From: Nocardioides halotolerans DSM 19273
GTDB lineage: Bacteria; Actinomycetota; Actinomycetes; Propionibacteriales; Nocardioidaceae
Length of the DNA stretch: 64,000 nucleotides
Direction of reading: 5' to 3'
Assembly (NCBI RefSeq): GCF_000422805.1
Contig: NZ_AUGT01000026.1
Coordinates: 1-64,000 of the forward strand
Shown here: positions 59,768-64,000 of the stretch, in pieces
Layout: every line of letters begins with the position of its first letter
How positions within the stretch are numbered: position 1 is the stretch's first letter
Program-made: the position numbers and the translations under genes
Notes under the pieces: generated by a model
What the model was told of the DNA's origin: nothing
The model's input: only the letters and a program-made list of their open reading frames with translations
Database searches by the model: none

Positions 59768-59803
59768 ACAAGAACGCTCTTGTATTCAATACAGAGACGT
59801 TCT
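59768..59803. promoter_or_regulatory. Overlapping palindromes before TetR gene
   Basis: ACAAGA-ACGC-TCTTGT (59768-59783) overlaps TGTATT-C-AATACA (59781-59793), and AGAACG...CGTTCT (59771, 59803) frames both. All arms are perfect. The end of the site is 11 bases before the TetR ATG. It is the likely autoregulatory operator of the TetR-hemerythrin pair. Confidence 0.65.
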
Positions 59804-59814
59804 ACCTTCTACCC

Positions 59815-60456
59815 ATGAGCTCGACCACGACCCGCAGGTACGACGGGTCCGGACGCCGCCAGCAGGCCCAGACGACGAGGCTGAAGGTGATCGAGGCCGC
59901 GTCCGCGCTGTTCGTCACGCGCGGCTGGGCCGGCACGTCGATGCGCGACGTGGCCCGCGAGGCCGGCGTGTCCGTCGAGACCGTCTACGGCTCGGTGGGC
60001 AACAAGACCGCGCTGCTGCGGATGGCGATCGACCTCGCGGTCGTGGGCGACGACGATCCGGTCCCGCTGTCGGAGCGGCCGGCCTGGCAGCAGATCATGG
60101 CGGCGCCCACCCCGCACGCGCGCGCCGAGGCGATCGCGGGCCTGCTCGTCGGCATGCACCGCCGCACCGCCCCGCTGCACCGCGCGCTGCAGCACGCCGC
60201 CGTGGGCGAGCCCGAGCTCGCCGAGCAGCTCAGGCGCGACTTCGCTGACATCCGCGAGCAGAACCGGCAGGGCGTCCTCGCCGTCCTCGGCCGGGAGCCG
60301 ACGGACCTGGAGGTCGACCTGGTGCAGGCCGTCACGAGCAACGAGACCTACCTGCTGCTCACCGAGCAGCGGGGCCACACCGACGACGACTACCGGGAGT
60401 TCGTCGCCACCGCCATCACCAGGCTGCTGGGCCTGGAGGAACAGGAGGAACGATGA
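59815..60456 (+). CDS. TetR-family regulator
   Basis: 213 residues. DNA-binding part: AQTTRLKVIEAASALFVTRG, GTSMRDVAREAGVSVETVYG, SVGNKTALLRMAIDLAVVGD. The C-terminal part is all-helical (TRRTAPLHRALQHAAVGEPE-type stretch), as in ligand-sensing members. The unusual palindrome cluster just upstream is its probable operator. Its stop overlaps the next ATG (ATGA), so it is made with the hemerythrin-SRPBCC fusion, and the two probably sense and handle one signal. Confidence 0.92.
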   Translation: MSSTTTRRYDGSGRRQQAQTTRLKVIEAASALFVTRGWAGTSMRDVAREAGVSVETVYGSVGNKTALLRMAIDLAVVGDDDPVPLSERPAWQQIMAAPTPHARAEAIAGLLVGMHRRTAPLHRALQHAAVGEPELAEQLRRDFADIREQNRQGVLAVLGREPTDLEVDLVQAVTSNETYLLLTEQRGHTDDDYREFVATAITRLLGLEEQEER

Positions 60457-61616
60457 ACGAGACCTGGGATCCCCAAGGCCCGGCCGACACCCGCACGATG
60501 CGGATCGTGCACAACGCGCTGCGCCGCGACCTGACCCGCGCGAAGCAGGTGCTGACCACGGCGCCGTACCCCCATCCCGCCCAGCGCGAGGCCCTCGCCG
60601 AGCACCTGGCCTGGATGATGCAGTTCCTCCACCACCACCACGGCGGTGAGGACGCCGGCCTCTACCCGCTCGTCCGCGCCAAGAACCCCGCCGCGATCGC
60701 CCTGCTCGACGCGATGGACGCCGACCACGACGCCATCAACCCGGGCATGGACGCACTGGTCGAGGCCGCCACGAGGTACGGCGCCGACGAGGCCGCCCGC
60801 GAGGACGTCGTCCGCGCGATCCAGCGGCTCGAAGAGACGCTGCTCCCCCACCTGCTGCGCGAGGAGGAGGAGATGATGCCGGTGGTCGCGGCCACGATCA
60901 CCTGGCAGGAGTGGGAGGACTGGACCCAGACCTACAACGTCAAGCCGAAGCCGAAGCGGGAGCTCGCCTACGAGGGTCTCTGGATCATGGAGGCCCAGGC
61001 GCCCGAGGACCAGGAGCTGATGGCTCGACTGGTGCCCCCGGTCCCGCGCTGGATCATCCTCAACGTGCTCTCCCGCGGCTACCGCAAGGCGCTCTTCCGG
61101 CGCTGGCAGGCGCAGGAGGACGCGCCGTGGAGGCTGCTGGTCTCGGGCGGCAACACCGTCGACGTGGCGGCCTCGCCCGAGCAGGTCTGGGCGGTGCTCT
61201 CCGACGTACGCCGGGTGCCCGAGTGGAGCCACGAGTGCCGCCAGGTGACCTGGCTGGACGGCGCGACCGAGGGCCGGGTCGGGGCGAGGTTCACCGGAGC
61301 CAACCGCGCCGGTCGCGCTCGCTGGGTGCGGCCCTGCACGATCACCGCCTGGGCGCCCGCCCGACGCCTGGTCTTCCACACCACCGGCCCGCTGGGCATG
61401 GACGCGACGGAGTGGACCTTCGAGCTGGAGCCGCACGGCGCCGGCACCCGGCTGACGCAGTCGTTCCGGATCCTGCACATGGCGGGCTGGTGGGGGCGCC
61501 TGGTCTGGCGCATCATGCCGGAGCACCGCGACCGCAGGGCCGCCCTCCGCGAGGACCTGGCCCGGCTCGCCGAGCTGGCCCTCGCGGAGCACCCCACCAA
61601 GGTCACCGCTCCCTGA
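60453..61616 (+). CDS. Hemerythrin-SRPBCC fusion protein
   Basis: 387 residues. Residues about 10-160 are a hemerythrin-type four-helix bundle: MRIVHNALRRDLTRAKQVLT, MMQFLHHHHGGEDAGLYPLV (H-x-x-x-E), DAMDADHDAI and TLLPHLLREEEEMMPVVAAT. These can bind a di-iron or similar centre for oxygen, NO or redox sensing. Residues about 230-385 are an SRPBCC (START/Bet v 1) domain: VSGGNTVDVAASPEQVWAVL, DVRRVPEWSHECRQVTWLDG. It binds a hydrophobic ligand. The fusion is the key point: a metal-binding head and a lipid/aromatic pocket in one chain, made with a TetR protein. Confidence 0.9.
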   Translation: MNETWDPQGPADTRTMRIVHNALRRDLTRAKQVLTTAPYPHPAQREALAEHLAWMMQFLHHHHGGEDAGLYPLVRAKNPAAIALLDAMDADHDAINPGMDALVEAATRYGADEAAREDVVRAIQRLEETLLPHLLREEEEMMPVVAATITWQEWEDWTQTYNVKPKPKRELAYEGLWIMEAQAPEDQELMARLVPPVPRWIILNVLSRGYRKALFRRWQAQEDAPWRLLVSGGNTVDVAASPEQVWAVLSDVRRVPEWSHECRQVTWLDGATEGRVGARFTGANRAGRARWVRPCTITAWAPARRLVFHTTGPLGMDATEWTFELEPHGAGTRLTQSFRILHMAGWWGRLVWRIMPEHRDRRAALREDLARLAELALAEHPTKVTAP

Positions 61617-61625
61617 TCAGGCCCC

Positions 61626-63581
61626 TCACCGCACCTGACCCGACGCGAACGCCGTCGCGGCGTTGCCGGCGGCGTCCTGGACCACCAGCCCCATGTCGAA
61701 CCGCGAGTTCTTCTCCATCCGCACGAAGCCGACGCGGAGGTCCTGGGTCACCTCGACCGACTGGGTCGACAGCACCTGCTCGTAGCTGTTGGAGCTCGGC
61801 ACGAACACGTACGGCGTGAGCGTCCCGCCGACCTCGAGCGAGACGCCCGAGCTCGAGCCGGTGCTCGCGTCGACGATGCTCACGCTCTGGATGTTGCCCG
61901 AGCTGGTCAGCAGCACCCGGATCCCGACGTCGGTGACGCCGCCGTCGGGCGCGGTGTACTGCGCGAGGAAGCTGCCCAGCAGACCGCCCGACTGACCCTG
62001 GTAGACCGCCGTCGCCGGGGCGACCGTGGTGCCGTCGGTCAGGGCGGTGAGCGCGTAGCTCCACACGCCCTGCACCTGGCCCGGCCCGCCGGCGTCGAGG
62101 TACGCCGGCAGGATCAGCCCGAGCGCGATCTGCTGCCCGCCGAGGCCGGTGAAGAGGTAGGTCTCCGCGCTCGTCACGTTGGCCCGCGACCCGTCGGTGA
62201 GCTGGGCGGCGATCTTGATGCCCGACTCGTCGGCCTGCAGGACCTGCGCCTGCTCCGACACGAAGCTCACGCCCGCGCCCGACTGCCCTTGGGACGACCC
62301 GGCGCTCTGGACGAACGCCTCGATGAACTCCGCCCAGCCCTGCGGCTCGGTGCCGTCGCGGAGCACGGACGCGTTCACGTGGCGCGGGTTCGCCGGCAGG
62401 TAGACGTTGATGCCGGTCGCCTGCTGGGTGCCCTGGCCGATCGCCTGCTCGGTCACCGCACGGTCCACGGCCGCGGTCACCGCGTCACGAGCGACGGCGA
62501 CGTCGTCGGGCACGTCGGTGAGGTGCTTCATGAAGTCGCCGAGGTCGATCAGGTCGAGCGACTCGCCCTCGAGGCCGGGGAACCCGGCGACGAACTCCAG
62601 CGCCTGCGCCCGCGCCCGCGCCACCGAGGTGGTGATCTCGGGCAGGTTCGCCACGGCCGCCTGGCTGAACGACTCCATCGCCGCGTCGAGCCCGGAGACC
62701 GCGTCGCCGTCGACGACCGACATCGCGACGAGGTCGCGGTAGGCCTGCCCGCCCGGCTGGGTGGCGATGTCGTCGAGCAGGTCGACGTAGCCCGACACGA
62801 ACCCGTTGGCGACCGCCTGGCCGTCGCCGCCCTCCGACATCGGCGGGAACGACGCCGGGGCCAGCGGGTGGGCGATCATGATCTCCTCCGAGCCCGCGAG
62901 CCACCGCCCGAGCGGCGCGAGGGCGGAGACGGTCTCGTAGTTGGACATGAGGCACGCGGCCTGGTTGATCACGTCGAAGCGGTCGATGCCGGCCTTCTGC
63001 ATGCCGACGAGCAGCCCCTCGCGCATCTCGGGGACGCTGAGCTCCTGGGTGCCGGGCGGTCCGGTGTCGACGTACCCGCCGGTGTTGCCGCCGCCGTGGT
63101 CGAAGAACGTGAACCCGTAGTGCACGGCCGGGAACCGGTCGGCCGCCTCTTCGACGAACGTCGCGAGCACGTCGGGCTGGCCCATCGAGACCTCGCCGAG
63201 ATCGCGCACCTCGTTGTAGCGCCCGTCCTCGAGCACCAGCAGCTTGGCCGTGCTGAAGTCGCCGACGCCCGGCACCGGCGAGGTGGGCGCGTCGGTGTCG
63301 GTCGCCTCGGGGAGGTCGAGCAGCACGACGACGTTGACGTCCGGGTCGTCGGGCAGCTCGGCGATCTCGGTGAGGTTCTCGACCATCAGCTGCGGCACCC
63401 CGGAGGTGTCGCCGACGGCGTAGACCATCATCGTCCAGTCCGCGACCGTGTCGTCCGCGGCGGGCGCCAGGGCCTGGCTGGTGGTGCCGAGACCGCCCGC
63501 GAGGGTCGTCGCGCCGGCCGCCGCGAGGGCGGCGGTCAGCGCGACGATCCGTCGCCCGGTCCGGGATGCTCGCGTGCGCAT
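61626..63581 (-). CDS. Secreted clostripain-family (C11) cysteine protease
   Basis: 651 residues from the ATG at 63581. The signal segment is TRASRTGRRIVALTAALAAA followed by GATTLAGG. Clostripain motifs: ADWTMMVYAVGDTSGVPQLM, HYGFTFFDHGGGNTGGYVDT with the catalytic His, and DRFDVINQAACLMSNYETVS with the catalytic Cys (A-C-L-M in place of D-A-C-L-M). LPANPRHVNASVLRDGTEPQ follows. The C-terminal 200 residues are beta-rich and not conserved. The protease cuts after basic residues in known members. The ATG overlaps the stop of the partial gene upstream (TGATG), so the two are coupled. Confidence 0.9.
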   Translation of the reverse strand: MRTRASRTGRRIVALTAALAAAGATTLAGGLGTTSQALAPAADDTVADWTMMVYAVGDTSGVPQLMVENLTEIAELPDDPDVNVVVLLDLPEATDTDAPTSPVPGVGDFSTAKLLVLEDGRYNEVRDLGEVSMGQPDVLATFVEEAADRFPAVHYGFTFFDHGGGNTGGYVDTGPPGTQELSVPEMREGLLVGMQKAGIDRFDVINQAACLMSNYETVSALAPLGRWLAGSEEIMIAHPLAPASFPPMSEGGDGQAVANGFVSGYVDLLDDIATQPGGQAYRDLVAMSVVDGDAVSGLDAAMESFSQAAVANLPEITTSVARARAQALEFVAGFPGLEGESLDLIDLGDFMKHLTDVPDDVAVARDAVTAAVDRAVTEQAIGQGTQQATGINVYLPANPRHVNASVLRDGTEPQGWAEFIEAFVQSAGSSQGQSGAGVSFVSEQAQVLQADESGIKIAAQLTDGSRANVTSAETYLFTGLGGQQIALGLILPAYLDAGGPGQVQGVWSYALTALTDGTTVAPATAVYQGQSGGLLGSFLAQYTAPDGGVTDVGIRVLLTSSGNIQSVSIVDASTGSSSGVSLEVGGTLTPYVFVPSSNSYEQVLSTQSVEVTQDLRVGFVRMEKNSRFDMGLVVQDAAGNAATAFASGQVR

Positions 63582-64000
63582 CAGAAGCTGCTGACCAGCG
63601 AGTTGAACATCGCGTTGTAGCCGTCGATGAGCGGGCTGCTGTCGACGTCGAGCGCACCCTGCTGGTAGAGCACGAACGCCGTGACGCCGGTGCCGTCCTG
63701 GAGCAGGAAGTAGTAGGCGAAGCCCTCGACGGGGATGGTGCCGCCCTGCTGGCTCGCGAGCGCCCCCTGGTAGCCGAGCGCGACGGCCTGCACGACCGCC
63801 GAGGTCGGGATCTGCATCTCCTGCGGGTCGCTCACCGCGAGGTCCTGCACACCCATGCTCTGGATGCCGTTGAGGTTCTCGGTGATCATCGCGTTGGCGT
63901 CGGTCGGGGCCGGGTTGATGATGGCGAAGAAGTAGCCGCCGTCACCGAAGACCTGGACGAAGCCGTCGGCCTGCTGCTCGATCTCGTAGCCGGCGGGCAG
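63581..64000 (-). CDS. Partial protein, start beyond window edge
   Basis: The last 139 residues of a gene whose start lies past position 64000. The visible part runs from LPAGYEIEQQADGFVQVFGD to YNAMFNSLVSSF. It is rich in Gln, Gly, Val and aromatic residues (GYFFAIINPAPTDANAMITE, VEGFAYYFLLQDGTGVTAFV) and is predicted to be a beta-strand protein without a membrane helix. I cannot assign a family. It overlaps the clostripain gene by one base (TGATG), suggesting they are produced together, perhaps as protease and surface partner. Confidence 0.75.
   Translation of the reverse strand: MPAGYEIEQQADGFVQVFGDGGYFFAIINPAPTDANAMITENLNGIQSMGVQDLAVSDPQEMQIPTSAVVQAVALGYQGALASQQGGTIPVEGFAYYFLLQDGTGVTAFVLYQQGALDVDSSPLIDGYNAMFNSLVSSF

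Overview
The window is GC-rich, densely coded DNA of an actinobacterium, most likely Nocardioides or a close relative in the Nocardioidaceae. This is inferred from codon use, frequent GTG starts, many 4-base stop/start overlaps (GTGA or ATGA), F420-type and DUF1214 oxidoreductases, a KstR-type operator, and short palindromic dispersed repeats. I saw no rRNA, tRNA, CRISPR array or complete transposon. No gene-free stretch exceeds 300 bases.

Layout. 0.2-11 kb: a membrane-anchored protein, a tandem pair of small unknown proteins, and genes that look like part of a KstR (steroid/cholesterol catabolism) regulon: a SnoaL-like protein, an LLM oxidoreductase and an SDR, each preceded by a TnnAACnnGTTnnA operator, with an alpha/beta hydrolase, a DUF1214 protein and a sulfotransferase nearby. 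10.6-16.3 kb: an Rrf2 regulator with a divergent NAD(P)-binding protein, an AraC regulator with a divergent DUF1772 protein, an MFS exporter and a P450. 16.4-19.3 kb: a flavin monooxygenase, TetR and hydrolase operon with a TTGAC-N4-GTCAA operator.

20.8-28.3 kb (minus strand) is the most striking region: nine genes, each overlapping the next. At the head are a 76-residue Asp/Gly/Thr/Ser-repeat peptide, a JmjC/cupin Fe(II) oxygenase and a sucrase/ferredoxin-like protein. They are followed by UbiA prenyltransferase, geranylgeranyl-reductase-like flavoprotein, type III polyketide synthase, isoprenylcysteine-methyltransferase-like protein, FAD hydroxylase and IPP isomerase. The last six resemble an srsABC phenolic-lipid operon with prenylation added. 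The first three look like a peptide-modification module. A 1016-residue ATPase-LuxR regulator lies just upstream.

31.8-48.4 kb: histidine utilisation in two minus-strand blocks (M20 amidohydrolase-hutF-hutI, and hutH-hutU). They are separated by a nitroreductase, an M20 carboxypeptidase, two transporters/DUF proteins, two CoA-ester lyases, secreted and membrane proteases and small proteins. 48.6-53.5 kb: an MFS permease, small membrane proteins and a NarL-type two-component pair. 53.6-64 kb: a 166-bp MITE-like element against an IclR gene, DedA, secreted proteins including an 819-residue metal-dependent hydrolase, a UGT-like glycosyltransferase, a TetR gene coupled to a hemerythrin-SRPBCC fusion, and a clostripain-like protease with a truncated partner at the edge.

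A second theme is palindromic repeats. At least two families recur (a ~66-bp element beginning GGGATAGTCC, and a ~90-bp element built from a 28-bp perfect palindrome). Several copies lie inside genes without breaking the frame (hutF and the M20 amidohydrolase; a different palindrome in the reductase), or supply the stop codon of a gene.
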